A DNA stretch of 24,036 nucleotides, from positions 1 through 24,036 of IMG/VR virus record IMGVR_UViG_3300025133_000589, one strand, 5' to 3'. Of this stretch, positions 9,501 through 15,941 are shown piece by piece; within the stretch, counting starts at the first letter, position 1, and every line of letters starts with the position of its first letter. Below the pieces are notes generated by a model. The model was not told the DNA's origin. It saw nothing but the letters and a program-made list of their open reading frames with translations, and ran no database searches. Position numbers and translations under genes: made by a program. The DNA is from a virus.

Positions 9501-12371
9501 TTTAGAGGATTATTTAAGAAAGATATAAATCAAGCTACTAAAGTAGACCTACAACAACTTGACGCCGTCTTTAAAGAGATGAGAGATGGTACTTGGTGGC
9601 GTAATACTGTAGAATGGCTGACTGGTAAGGATAAGAATCCTGAGATAAAGAAAGCATACTACTGGATGTTCCCTAAAGCTATTGATAGAGACTTAATGCG
9701 TAACCCTGCTATGATGGAATGGTTAGAGGATGTAGGACCCTTTAAAGATAAGATAGGTAATACTATTGAAAACGCTAGGACAATTAGACCTACATCAGTT
9801 ATAGGAGAAATACAACAGTTATCTGCTAGAACTCAAGAGTTATCTATGCAGAAGTTTGAAGAAGAGACTGAATTGTTTAGAGAAGAGCTTAGACCTTATA
9901 TTAACGCTGTTGAAGATGGTGACATCTTATTTAAAATAGCAGTTGCTGATAGGGAATTAGGCTATATGAAGGCTAAGTTAAGAAAAGAATATAAAGCTGA
10001 TAGTCATAACCTTACAGCTAAGGAGATGGAGTATCAAAATAATTGGAATGAGACTAGAAAAGATTTCGATATGATAAAATATAAAACCTATGTGATACCT
10101 ACTAAAGATGGCAATGTTCAAATGACTGGTGAAGCTATTATAGGTAAAATAAATAATATCATAACTAAGACCAATATGAAGACTCATAAATGGTTAAAAG
10201 GGGACCCTGAGAAGATTCAAGAATGGCTAAGTATATCTGAACCTAATGGAAGAATAAGCTGGAGTGGTTTAGATAAACTTAGAAGGAAATTTCACGAATA
10301 CATTAAAGCTACTATAAAAGAAAATAAGAGTATTCCTATTGAAGATTTAGGGATAGACGGCTTAAGGCAGATTGTTAAAAGAGTTGCTCTAAGTCAAACC
10401 CCGTATGCACTTAGAAGTAATAGGACTTTAAATGAATCTCGTAAAAGATTAAGGATTGATAAGTTTGATGAGACAGGAGACCTTGGTGCTGAATACTACT
10501 TCCCTCATATGTCTTTTAATAGAAAGAAAGCAAAAAATAAATTAAAGGGTGCCGTTAAACATATAATGGAAAACCCTAATATGACTCCTGAGCAAAAAGA
10601 AAAAGATATTCGTAAGGTTAATCATCAGTTTAAACAACTTACTGGTGACTTTATGGCTAAAGATGATATGGGTGAGAATTTTAACCTTATGCAGGATGTG
10701 ATGCGAGAGATGGCTTTAGGTAAGAAACAGAAAGCTCATAATATTTTAACTAATGATTTAAAAAGAGTTGGTAATCAATTTAGTAGAGACGCACATATAG
10801 GTGGATGGGAGATGACTCCTGAAGCATATGAAGCTTATATGAAAAATGCAATTAGCACTTTCTATAAACAAGCAATGCAATTATCTGCAAGAACTGCTAT
10901 GTTTAACTTTAATAATACTTTCTTTAAACAGACTGGTGATGGAAAACTAACTAATAACTGGATGGATTTCTTTAGGTTGTATACTCAAAGTGCTATGGGT
11001 TATCCTACTCATATACCCGAAAGAATAGCGGAAGACCCCGCTATGAAGATAAAAGGTACTGCTTATAAGTGGCTTGCTGATTCTACTGCAAAGAAAAGAA
11101 TTGATTTTATAGGTAAAAAACTTGGGGTGGGTCGTAAAGAGCTTGAACGGATGAAGTTAGATGAGGAAACGATTGATGAATTAAGTGGAGTAGAGTATAA
11201 AACCCTTGAACGATGGGGAGCGAGAGAAGCAAAATGGCAGTTAGCATCCTTATTGGCTCACCCTAAGAGTTCTATTGCAAACCTTTATGGTGGTACTGTA
11301 CATACTTGGATAAGTGCAGGCTATGATAACATTAAGAAGGCTAGAAACTTTGAATTTCTGAAGACTAATATTAATCCTAAGTGGAATAGTATGAAGGATG
11401 TTGAGAAATGGATGCAAGAACTTGGTATCATTGAAGAATTTTTAGTTTATGAGGCTGGTCTTAATCCTAAACTTAAAGGTAAAAAGACTCAAGCCTTTAT
11501 TAAAGAGGCTTCGCAACGCATAAGAAGAGACCCTAATATGCCTGATGAAGGCTTACTTGCCTTAAGTAAAAAACACGGTCTAACTGAAAGAGCTTTCCAA
11601 GCGGCGGCATCTTTTATGCGTATACCTGAGCGTATTCTTCGTAGAGATTCGTTTATGGCTCATTATATACAGGCAAAACAACAATTTGGTGGAGCTATTA
11701 AAGATTATAATAGTCCATTCTTAATAAATTATGCTAAAAAGGGTGTAAAAGGAACTCAGTTCTTATATAGTGCACCTTTTCGTCCTTTATGGACCAACAG
11801 CACTCTGGGTAGGGTTATGTCTCGTTTCCAATTATGGAGTTGGAATAGTGTTCGCTTTAGAAATGACGTAATAAGGCGAGCAGAAATTGCAGGTTATCGT
11901 CAGGGTACTCCTGAATTTGAAACCTTTAAACGTCTAGCAATGGCTGATTTGTTTATGTTAGGTTTATCTAATGTATTTGCTTACAGTTTATTTGAAAACG
12001 CACTTCCAGCTCCTTGGAATTGGTTCCAAGATACAGCAGATTGGATGTTTGGAGACGAAAAAGCAAAAGAAAGAGCTTTCTATGGTTCTGCTATTGGACC
12101 ACTTCAAGCTGTTACACCACCGGCACTAAGGCTATTACCACCTATGTTTAAGTGGATGGTCAGTGGAGACGGAGAACAGCTCGCTGATTACTACCTTTGG
12201 ACAATCCCTCCGTTCGGTAGATTAGCACGGGATATAGTAGGTCCCGGTGGAGCCATAGAAAATCCTTATTATGCTATTACAAAATTTACTGGATTACCAG
12301 TAATGCAAATGGCTTCAGCAATAACTAGTGAGAAAAAAGGAAGAACTCGAGGTAAGTTTATATATGGATAA
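3570..12371 (+). CDS. Giant (2933 aa) virion-type protein with two-barrel (DPBB) RNA polymerase catalytic signature
   Basis: It starts at TTG 3570 behind AAGGAGGT (3559-3566); the first in-frame ATG is at 3600. Residues about 90-300 hold Gly/Ala hydrophobic stretches. Around 838-912 a TDGAIVA segment precedes Lys867, Lys883, Lys888 and an MPESAVK segment ending at Lys912, a candidate first double-psi barrel. The decisive signature is R1220-V-P, L1247-H-P, then A1258-D-L-D-G-D. Order and spacing (R to H 28, H to first D 11) nearly match cellular RNA polymerase beta' (25 and 10 in E. coli), so Asp1259, 1261 and 1263 should bind catalytic Mg. A Gly/Arg helix at 1347-1370 could be the bridge helix. 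Residues from about 1500 on are mostly helical and unrecognised. A conserved-looking stretch near 2560 (LLAHPKSSIANLYGG) and a hydrophobic one near 2795 resemble regions of large polyvalent phage proteins. YonO, QDE-1-type RdRPs and crAss-like gp66 share the DxDGD-type barrel. Virion packaging and ejection are inferred from size, hydrophobic ends and neighbours. Confidence is high for the fold signature and lower for its role. Confidence 0.85.
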   Translation: MAEPQQWSPKMEEDQIRGVIDQYNKQPQLFDGRDDDLESLEEHAHYYRIPFTRTKEHQDNYVMSILKNAGQGWAEGFSTLPLAGKAEPKDTWQAIANNLGHLAGFVGYLPGGRALKSLGVLKSYTKLTDGLRGVSVPMAVASKAQGVVGKAIRPILKDLPEWATSGIVGDMAQGAFHLGTASAVSSWTHGIDEIFHSAGFGAVAGSAFRGIGNMKGFGQRINMNQMKPNGSPDFSKISDGQKADLALRTMAGAAFQGLPSTLQGATTEEQVYAYAMGSFFGFKEVPYQTRTAREFLAESFKEKYGPDPEMNPKWDSLTSEMKEIVKMDFQETFQYSAEGPSETSHLLFDLLSHPDRKMDLDAIEKIAREYGESYEVDPVTGEINAKALSKKELDEYKEDFIKEGRADNPEDLDMHIQAIADIPGRLVGKNGYVEQVFPELSTVERIDIADAIFKKWKGLQNEDSKPIPGAEQKIISFIEENYGRKLTDNEQGWWRRWAETNRKKQWVEQVEIKDEEVGILNSKTNSAGNKKDLSQEPLIIQSLHDAEYKRLNGQDPDPQDHFFRVLDHVIFRGKEHDLKRAEQNIARQEMVRIQNSKERDLYDYDTLRDHVEGYAKNHMENVMKKLHEKMWEDGYYYFGGKGDAKKMFFVKIHPGLKKPPKYDPVTNKPLPQEFKRGIVKKVLRKIRKVLRDNGTENVRRAYREGRDEWKKMYPGIENANEMYDRMFVSNALYDLTNNGYSTKIKDLDAGLKDVLGPGFINDPKAFNKRAQIWFNSGLSANPTEIFKHMRKVLGNDNDFMGSDFRVGIFYDADGRQSIKYFDQKKLTTESEALKYTEITDGAIVARSEVVDALNLDKGLPTDGGMNKSFIVSPDAVNGALLGKYAIHKASPELEAYMRENKIHMLMPESAVKQSGKRKDSAGDLQSHIDYDTGEVSISFDGTPFRLPAAHFRTVMSEITTKKMLKPSQLPKQMYSVLSSYGFKGIEAEAMKDMYQTLSEKAIKGTPEGREKLEEYMRKRDTKSIEDVVENLEEIPINKLFELIRDPEHPKLSQKLYEKILKVNHEYVEALAEEGEVSRDELEMYKEKVADYESVIERLSKVFPDGSVGAYMHKFSRDYRMQAMRNYVVQKLTRPRIDNSASARMRPYEVGFHNHPEMAKLNTKEGQDMFFLDEGFRELVIKDDMFRGGRIKLGELWETREEYTGVLKDKIDQILHGLVMRVPMDSISGAHSLKFQGFTGVDGLGALLHPRTMKALGGADLDGDKATIFFGGESHGFKQKWREMYHGAKDEYVDPVTKAEKHNKEAIDPKTKQSYRDDLAIRDEDTLEKSYHPTAQYSPYWREFMSRGAYGGRDMLGVAVTRRMAVLGAYDAIRSFDIDGKQGYETQDIVIKGSGNVDLQKDGEIWVEQVILSKDKYSVPYYDNKDGVLRRLEFEIRKGDVDLQRFRELSRAAIALGSDPMDEVGLKGDLFETKIFDTLFKTSVYETNEKGVATERNERLSRYINEEDSKIGYLKKKGLHGQFLEANSLLYGKNHRDNRRWSYAEIQAGIHKLNWLPERTRNTFLPQLAESMKEINWSDNIFRHINEGVLNKIYFDHNEVVKGADWLKNIMGRESMATQKGRFIQGILDKKLYDEAQLKKLAMDEEGFIKFITSEFTRKDGSKGKAMGQIPWEFKPLNASDYYTRRAYLEHLLLKGEDFLVNDLSDMASLKSITDVIKKNKIGDERIDYIHKKSDEIKSQGVHLAKQRRALDDALTEHYEGREGLKESEELRKSFGLDDKSTQISDQIQTDKAIRDFKVELSEGERDLFDMLFMGTYQRADRERMKAIEAYKKVRPEVVREHNYLFKSMKNTSLVRAGLTSKEISDKNLKIFFTNYDHIMKKAKVNLSKEQEELLMREATEKEPVKSFFDEHGNKIKGEFVDANLINDKERQYLDEVGPFTGLYKGEIKDPELLRLYDSLTEHLSHYHNLDTVNLNGFFRGLFKKDINQATKVDLQQLDAVFKEMRDGTWWRNTVEWLTGKDKNPEIKKAYYWMFPKAIDRDLMRNPAMMEWLEDVGPFKDKIGNTIENARTIRPTSVIGEIQQLSARTQELSMQKFEEETELFREELRPYINAVEDGDILFKIAVADRELGYMKAKLRKEYKADSHNLTAKEMEYQNNWNETRKDFDMIKYKTYVIPTKDGNVQMTGEAIIGKINNIITKTNMKTHKWLKGDPEKIQEWLSISEPNGRISWSGLDKLRRKFHEYIKATIKENKSIPIEDLGIDGLRQIVKRVALSQTPYALRSNRTLNESRKRLRIDKFDETGDLGAEYYFPHMSFNRKKAKNKLKGAVKHIMENPNMTPEQKEKDIRKVNHQFKQLTGDFMAKDDMGENFNLMQDVMREMALGKKQKAHNILTNDLKRVGNQFSRDAHIGGWEMTPEAYEAYMKNAISTFYKQAMQLSARTAMFNFNNTFFKQTGDGKLTNNWMDFFRLYTQSAMGYPTHIPERIAEDPAMKIKGTAYKWLADSTAKKRIDFIGKKLGVGRKELERMKLDEETIDELSGVEYKTLERWGAREAKWQLASLLAHPKSSIANLYGGTVHTWISAGYDNIKKARNFEFLKTNINPKWNSMKDVEKWMQELGIIEEFLVYEAGLNPKLKGKKTQAFIKEASQRIRRDPNMPDEGLLALSKKHGLTERAFQAAASFMRIPERILRRDSFMAHYIQAKQQFGGAIKDYNSPFLINYAKKGVKGTQFLYSAPFRPLWTNSTLGRVMSRFQLWSWNSVRFRNDVIRRAEIAGYRQGTPEFETFKRLAMADLFMLGLSNVFAYSLFENALPAPWNWFQDTADWMFGDEKAKERAFYGSAIGPLQAVTPPALRLLPPMFKWMVSGDGEQLADYYLWTIPPFGRLARDIVGPGGAIENPYYAITKFTGLPVMQMASAITSEKKGRTRGKFIYG
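6081..6305 (+). other. Candidate DPBB-1 (lysine barrel) of the giant polymerase
   Basis: Residues 838-912 of the giant protein read ITDGAIVARS, then a Lys/Gly-rich loop with Lys867, then ALLGKYAIHK (Lys883, Lys888), then MLMPESAVK (Lys912). In two-barrel polymerases the first barrel starts with a DG turn and supplies conserved Lys residues that contact nucleotide phosphates. The order and the roughly 375-residue distance to the Asp barrel fit. The alignment is by eye only, so the exact catalytic Lys is not settled. Confidence 0.5.
7227..7361 (+). other. DPBB-2 catalytic segment: RxP ... LHP ... ADLDGD
   Basis: This segment encodes residues 1220-1264 of the giant protein. It has the three beta' landmarks in the right order: Arg-x-Pro, Leu-His-Pro, and ADxDGD followed by a short hydrophobic strand (ATIFF). 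In E. coli beta' the equivalents are RAP, LHP and ADFDGD. The combination is much more specific than DxDGD alone. Confidence 0.88.
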
Positions 12372-12404
12372 TGTGCGAATTTTAATACATTTGGAGGATA
12401 AATA

Positions 12405-12584
12405 ATGCCAATGCCTTTTCATTGTCAGTTATGTGACAAACCTGTACAACAAGCTTTAAGTGCTATTTGTGATGATTGTAGAGCAGATGAAGAAGAACGT
12501 AAGAAGAGAGAGAAGAATATGGTCTCTTCAAATAGCATAGGAGAAAAAGATGGTAAACCCGAAGACGTTAATCACCGCCGCTAG
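12405..12584 (+). CDS. Small CxxC/CxxC zinc-knuckle protein (59 aa)
   Basis: ATG at 12405 follows TTGGAGG (12391-12397) with good spacing. The 59-aa product begins MPMPFHCQLCDKP and has Cys7-x2-Cys10 and Cys22-x2-Cys25, a compact zinc knuckle or ribbon. A highly charged Glu/Lys/Arg helix and a polar tail follow. Its last 35 nt overlap the start of the next gene in another frame, typical of phage gene packing. Small zinc-ribbon proteins between virion genes are common, but the specific role is unknown. It could bind nucleic acid or one of the giant virion proteins. Confidence 0.72.
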   Translation: MPMPFHCQLCDKPVQQALSAICDDCRADEEERKKREKNMVSSNSIGEKDGKPEDVNHRR

Positions 12585-14205
12585 AAAGCTTTCAAATAAC
12601 TCTAAGTCCTTTCTCCCTGATGTAAAGAAGGGCTATAATAAACACATTAAGACTGTAGCTAATGATGTTAGGCGGGATGTTTATGCTAAGAGCAAGGCTA
12701 CTATGCAGGATGTCAGTGACTCCTTATTATCTAAAAACGGTTTAGCAACTACTGGTTTAGTAGGTAGTACTGGACTATTAGTAGCTGATAAAAAAGAATT
12801 AATAGACCTTGACTCTGACGGCGTTAAAACAGGTGCCGCTATTATAGGTACTATAAGTGGAGCTCTTCTTGCCGCAGGCTTAGGTGCTAGAGGTATGAAG
12901 ACTGTAGTACAAAAGATTAGTAGAGGTAAAGCCTCTAAGGGAGACCTTAGAGGAGCAGGGGTTGGTTTGTGGAGGAATAACTTACAACCTGATGCTTATC
13001 ACGATGTTGCCATACCTTTTTATGGTGGAGGTCCCGCTACACAACTTATGTCTGTAGTAACAGAAATGGCTATGGCGTCTGGACGTGCTGGTAGGAGATT
13101 CTTTAATCCTAAAGAAAGTTATGCTAGTAAAATATCTGGATTACCACAGCATATGGCAAATGATATTACTACATATGAGAAAGCTGTTAAATCAGCTCAA
13201 CAAAAGATTGCTGATATAGACCCCAATCTTTATATGGGAAAGGGTGCGGCTAAAGAAGCAGAATATTATAAAGCAATAAAAAATATTACTAGACCAGTTA
13301 CTCAAGCAGAGAAACCTTTACACGCTAAAATGATTAATGATTACATAAACCCCGCTATTTTTAGAGAAAAGCCTAGGCAAGCCCTAAGTAAATATGCAGA
13401 AAGGTTCGTAAAAGAGGTTAATTATAGAGATTTACAGAAAACACACAGAGCTACTATAGGTCCTAAAGCATTAGATAATTTAATTAAAGCACAAGGTTTG
13501 AAACCCGGAGCGGGTAACAAGTACTTTGAATTAACTGGTGCTGGTATGCGTATGGGTGGAGATGTATTAAGAGGTATACAATTTGACGCTAGAGCTTATA
13601 ACCTTTTTAAAAGAGCTCAAAATGCTGGTATGAGTAGGGCTGAATTTATTAAAGGTGCAAAAGAAGCCTTTGGTGATAATGCTGTGATTCCCCTTACTAA
13701 TAATAAAGTGCAAATACTATTATCCCCTGCAAGAAAACCCAATATAGACTGGGGTGGTTATGCGGGAACTATAGTATGGGATAAAACAAAGCCCGGTAAA
13801 GTGGCTTTTATGGCAGATGACTTAAGAGATTTGTTTGGAGTTAAATTAGGTGCTAATGTATTAAACACTTCTCAATCTAAGGTGATTAAGATACCAGAGA
13901 TACTTGAATCTGTTAAAGATAGAGTATTGAAGACTGGTAAGGGTGTTGCATCTGGAAATAAAAAAGAAATGGATGAGCTTGTAGGTGCTCTTAAAGAAAG
14001 TAAGAAAGCTTCAACCTTTGATGTTACTTTTATGACTAAAGGAGATTATAATAATTTATTAGCCATAAAAGATAAACACGTTAAAGCTTATGGAGATAAA
14101 ATCCCACTTGAGGATAAGATTGAATTTACTGCTACTAGACTTGGAGCTATAGGTGCTAGTGGCGGCACTGTGGCAGGAGCCTACGCTTTGGCAACTGACG
14201 ATTAG
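12550..14205 (+). CDS. Putative internal/ejected virion protein with hydrophobic segments (551 aa)
   Basis: ATG at 12550 has TAGGAG 8 nt upstream and lies inside the end of the zinc-knuckle gene. After a basic N-terminus, two hydrophobic segments follow (TTGLVGSTGLLVA near 75 and TGAAIIGTISGALLAAGLGA near 100). The middle is a long Lys/Ala-rich, mostly polar region, and the C-terminus has a Gly/Ala hydrophobic tail (LGAIGASGGTVAGAYALA). I do not recognise a catalytic motif. Its build (short hydrophobic helices at both ends around a soluble body) repeats that of the 500-aa protein upstream of the polymerase. The two may be the membrane-crossing partners of the giant protein, though that is an inference. 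It is the last gene of the + strand module and is followed by a terminator. Confidence 0.75.
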   Translation: MVNPKTLITAARKLSNNSKSFLPDVKKGYNKHIKTVANDVRRDVYAKSKATMQDVSDSLLSKNGLATTGLVGSTGLLVADKKELIDLDSDGVKTGAAIIGTISGALLAAGLGARGMKTVVQKISRGKASKGDLRGAGVGLWRNNLQPDAYHDVAIPFYGGGPATQLMSVVTEMAMASGRAGRRFFNPKESYASKISGLPQHMANDITTYEKAVKSAQQKIADIDPNLYMGKGAAKEAEYYKAIKNITRPVTQAEKPLHAKMINDYINPAIFREKPRQALSKYAERFVKEVNYRDLQKTHRATIGPKALDNLIKAQGLKPGAGNKYFELTGAGMRMGGDVLRGIQFDARAYNLFKRAQNAGMSRAEFIKGAKEAFGDNAVIPLTNNKVQILLSPARKPNIDWGGYAGTIVWDKTKPGKVAFMADDLRDLFGVKLGANVLNTSQSKVIKIPEILESVKDRVLKTGKGVASGNKKEMDELVGALKESKKASTFDVTFMTKGDYNNLLAIKDKHVKAYGDKIPLEDKIEFTATRLGAIGASGGTVAGAYALATDD

Positions 14206-14255
14206 TCGCTTCCTGTCGTTACTCGTATTTTAATTTGTTACCTTGGACAGTAATT

Positions 14256-14280
14256 GGGGAGCTTGATTGCTCCCCTTTTA
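14256..14280 (+). terminator. Intrinsic terminator at the convergence of the two arms
   Basis: ggggagc (14256-14262) and gctcccc (14269-14275) form a perfect 7-bp GC-rich stem with a 6-nt loop, followed by tttta. It sits 50 nt after the stop of the last + strand gene. On the - strand the bases after the stem (aatta) are a weak U-tract, so termination there would be less efficient. Confidence 0.85.
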
Positions 14281-14285
14281 CTTTA

Positions 14286-14474
14286 TTAGTTGTTTAGTCT
14301 TCCCATTGCTATCCAGAATAACTCTGGAGTAAGACGCTTTAAATTGCTTTCTCTACTCCTTGTAGCCATTCTCCCGACATATTGAGCGAGTTCATATTGT
14401 ATCTGGTCCATTGTACCAGCACCTAGTTGAACTCCTTGCTCTTTAAACAACTCCTTTATTTGTGATTTCGTCAT
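14286..14474 (-). CDS. Small (62 aa) protein, tentative histone-fold/DNA-binding
   Basis: ATG at 14474 follows AAGGAGG with 4-nt spacing (aaggaggacttatg). The predicted layout is a short helix (IKELFKEQG), a loop, a long central helix of about 25 residues (MDQIQYELAQYVGRMATRS) and a basic turn (LKRLTPE). A last short helix (LFWIAMGRL) ends the protein. This short-long-short order, with a basic turn before a Thr/Pro-Glu helix cap, resembles the archaeal histone fold. No diagnostic pair of residues proves it and the basic content is modest. Other small helical phage proteins could look the same. It is the last gene of the - strand module and is preceded by the structured RNA region. Confidence 0.6.
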   Translation of the reverse strand: MTKSQIKELFKEQGVQLGAGTMDQIQYELAQYVGRMATRSRESNLKRLTPELFWIAMGRLNN

Positions 14475-14501
14475 AAGTCCTCCTTGTTGTTATTAAAGAC
14501 A

Positions 14502-14557
14502 GGAGCAGTCAAACCTAGTAGGTAAGGAAAGGACCCTTCTACATCAAAGACTGCTCC
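14502..14557 (-). ncRNA. RNA module 1: stem-loop with perfect 9-bp closing stem
   Basis: ggagcagtc (14502-14510) pairs perfectly with gactgctcc (14549-14557) around a 38-nt loop. The loop can form a small gtag/ctac inner helix. It lies just upstream of the ribosome site of the 62-aa gene, so it may be a leader or processing structure. Strand is assigned from the surrounding transcription. Confidence 0.5.
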
Positions 14558-14575
14558 CATCAGATTTAAATTTGT

Positions 14576-14614
14576 GGCAGGGGGGAAAGGTTTGGGAGGA
14601 TATTACCCCCTGCC
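14576..14614 (-). ncRNA. RNA module 2: G/C-rich stem-loop (9-bp stem)
   Basis: ggcaggggg (14576-14584) pairs perfectly with ccccctgcc (14606-14614) around a 21-nt purine-rich loop (on the + strand). No U-tract follows on the - strand (acaaattt), so it is not an obvious terminator. It is the second of four consecutive closed modules in a gene-free stretch. Confidence 0.5.
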
Positions 14615-14639
14615 GTATGACCTACACAGTCATTAATCG

Positions 14640-14820
14640 AAAAATAGTGAATGACCCGGTGTCCCCCGCAAACTTGAGCTAACACGGTCTGTTTCTCATC
14701 GTTACGATATTAGCCGTAATCAATTTCAACGTCCTAACATCTTGCGTTCACTGTCCCTTGGGCGAAGCCCTTTGCAACAGGTCTGTGCCGGTTTTATGCA
14801 CATCTTTGCATTCACTAAGG
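14640..14820 (-). ncRNA. RNA module 3: multibranched structured RNA ending in a U-tract
   Basis: tagtgaatg (14645-14653) and cattcacta (14809-14817) are perfect 9-bp inverted repeats enclosing 155 nt. Inside are further helices: tgtgc/gcaca (14784-14788 with 14798-14802), gggc-gaa-gccc (14760-14770) and ttacg/cgtaa (14702-14706 with 14715-14719). An 8-bp helix, gacc/ggtc plus gtgt/acac with a 2-nt bulge (14653-14662 with 14682-14689), stacks directly on the closing stem. On the - strand the closing stem is followed by five Us (14644-14640), as at an intrinsic 3' end. No ORF of useful length is present. It does not match tRNA, tmRNA or other RNA classes I can recall, so I call it an unclassified structured RNA. 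Confidence 0.5.
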
Positions 14821-14829
14821 TCTAATTCT

Positions 14830-14962
14830 TTGTGGTCTCATAGTTAGCCAACCATTCATTTGCCATCCTAATTTCTTTTGTTCATAGATTTCTCAAGACC
14901 TAAGTCCATCTTTGTCCTCTAATCACTCACTCGAAACTACGAGAGTTAATGTGAGACCACAA
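14830..14962 (-). ncRNA. RNA module 4: 133-nt element closed by an 11-bp inverted repeat
   Basis: ttgtggtctca (14830-14840) and tgagaccacaa (14952-14962) are a perfect 11-bp inverted repeat. A small hairpin (ctcg-aaacta-cgag) lies next to the right arm. On the - strand the element begins 2 nt after the stop of the MazG-like gene. The rest of the loop is unstructured by eye and holds only a 14-codon ORF. Confidence 0.5.
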
Positions 14963-14964
14963 TT

Positions 14965-15450
14965 CTAATCGCAGTTACTCCCCGGTATACACTTTGTAGG
15001 TGGTACCAATGGGCTGTCGTTTTCATCTCCGGGGTCGTGTGGACCTATGTTGTGGATTTTATTAATAGGATTATCTGTTTGACCTATTCTTTTATCCTCT
15101 TCGTGTCCCCATTTACTCCCTTCTTTTAATGCTGATATTAAAGAATGTATCTCATTAGCTGTTACTAGTGAGTTTTCTTCATACGCATTAGTGTGGAGAT
15201 TGTGTAACCCTTGTATTATGTACTCCATTTCCTGTACTTCTACCTTAAAGGGTTTATTTTGCTTATCTTGTTCCAGCTCTAATAAATAAGCAGTTAAATA
15301 TACTGTGAGGTCTAGTACCTCGTCTATCGCTTCTTCAAGGTTTGTTAAGCCTCTTTCACGCTGTATAGGTACTTCACGTTTATATTCTTCCTGTCCTTTA
15401 TCTAGTCGCTCTTTAATAAGAGTTATTATTTTCTTATTTACGCCGTCCAT
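14965..15450 (-). CDS. MazG-like all-alpha NTP pyrophosphohydrolase
   Basis: ATG at 15450 overlaps the HNH stop; a TTG one codon earlier (15453) is an alternative. AAGGAGG lies 9 nt upstream of the ATG. The 161-aa product starts with a helix, then KGQEEYKRE and NLEEAIDEVLDLTVYL. Glu39, Glu40, Asp43, Glu44 and Asp47 form the EExxDExxD pattern that binds Mg in the MazG/dUTPase-like all-alpha superfamily. These enzymes hydrolyse (d)NTPs to monophosphate and pyrophosphate, and in phages they tune nucleotide pools or alarmones. The C-terminal 60 residues are polar with a CIPGSNC tail that is not part of the fold. Substrate cannot be told from sequence. Confidence 0.75.
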   Translation of the reverse strand: MDGVNKKIITLIKERLDKGQEEYKREVPIQRERGLTNLEEAIDEVLDLTVYLTAYLLELEQDKQNKPFKVEVQEMEYIIQGLHNLHTNAYEENSLVTANEIHSLISALKEGSKWGHEEDKRIGQTDNPINKIHNIGPHDPGDENDSPLVPPTKCIPGSNCD

Positions 15451-15941
15451 CAATAGCGTCCTCCTTTTGCTAGTTTCTTCATTACATAGGCACTTAACTC
15501 TTCAGGTAAGTCTCCTACAAGTTGTATTAATAATTGAAAATCTTCCTCATTCAATGGACCTTTACGGGTATTGCAGGTCTTGCAGATGAGTTGCAGGTTT
15601 TTAGTGGTAGATGGTCCACCCTTGGAAAGTGGTATAATATGGTCACAAGCAATAGTTCTAAATGTCAACTGCTTATTACAATATATACACCCCTTTCCAT
15701 AGGTGACATAGAACAATGTTCTTATCTCCCCAGAAGTTATGTCGAATTTGACTCCGTATTGTTCACTACGCCGCTTGAGAGAACTCTTAAGAGAACTCAT
15801 TTTTGAGGCTAGTTTCTTGTATGCCTTTTGCCAATACGTTTTATGTATCGGTTCAAGGACCTTTTCAAACTCCTTCTTAGATGGGGGAGGTAATGTGGCG
15901 TCTCTTAGCATGAGGTAACTTAATCCATTTTCTATACGCAA
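15450..15941 (-). CDS. HNH endonuclease
   Basis: Residues 82-128 carry a textbook HNH/zinc motif: Cys85-x2-Cys88, Asp100-His101 with IIPLSKGG after it, Asn115 (NLQLIC), Cys120-x2-Cys123, Asn124 and Lys127. The two CxxC pairs bind structural zinc and the DH...N residues form the beta-beta-alpha-metal nuclease site. The N-terminal 80 residues are basic and helical, probably DNA contacting. The start is uncertain: TTG 15941 or ATG 15911, neither with a clear Shine-Dalgarno, and both overlap the preceding gene. A stop at 15963 limits the extension. It could be a free-standing homing nuclease or a DNA-processing enzyme of the replication module. Confidence 0.88.
   Translation of the reverse strand: MRIENGLSYLMLRDATLPPPSKKEFEKVLEPIHKTYWQKAYKKLASKMSSLKSSLKRRSEQYGVKFDITSGEIRTLFYVTYGKGCIYCNKQLTFRTIACDHIIPLSKGGPSTTKNLQLICKTCNTRKGPLNEEDFQLLIQLVGDLPEELSAYVMKKLAKGGRY

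Noticed and set aside
3570-12371. N4-type (T7-like) virion RNA polymerase
   Set aside because: Size and context recall N4 vRNAP, but I found no T7-family motifs; the visible catalytic signature is of the double-psi barrel class.
14640-14820. Group I intron or RNase P RNA
   Set aside because: I could not find the conserved P3-P8 core strings of group I introns or the conserved regions of RNase P. It also does not interrupt a gene.
14822-14866. tmRNA-like tag ORF (ANEWLANYETTKN)
   Set aside because: The peptide start resembles a tag, but it lacks the LAA-type end and there is no tRNA-like domain or TTCGAAT arm at the expected 3' side. The ribosome site is weak, so it is not called as a gene.
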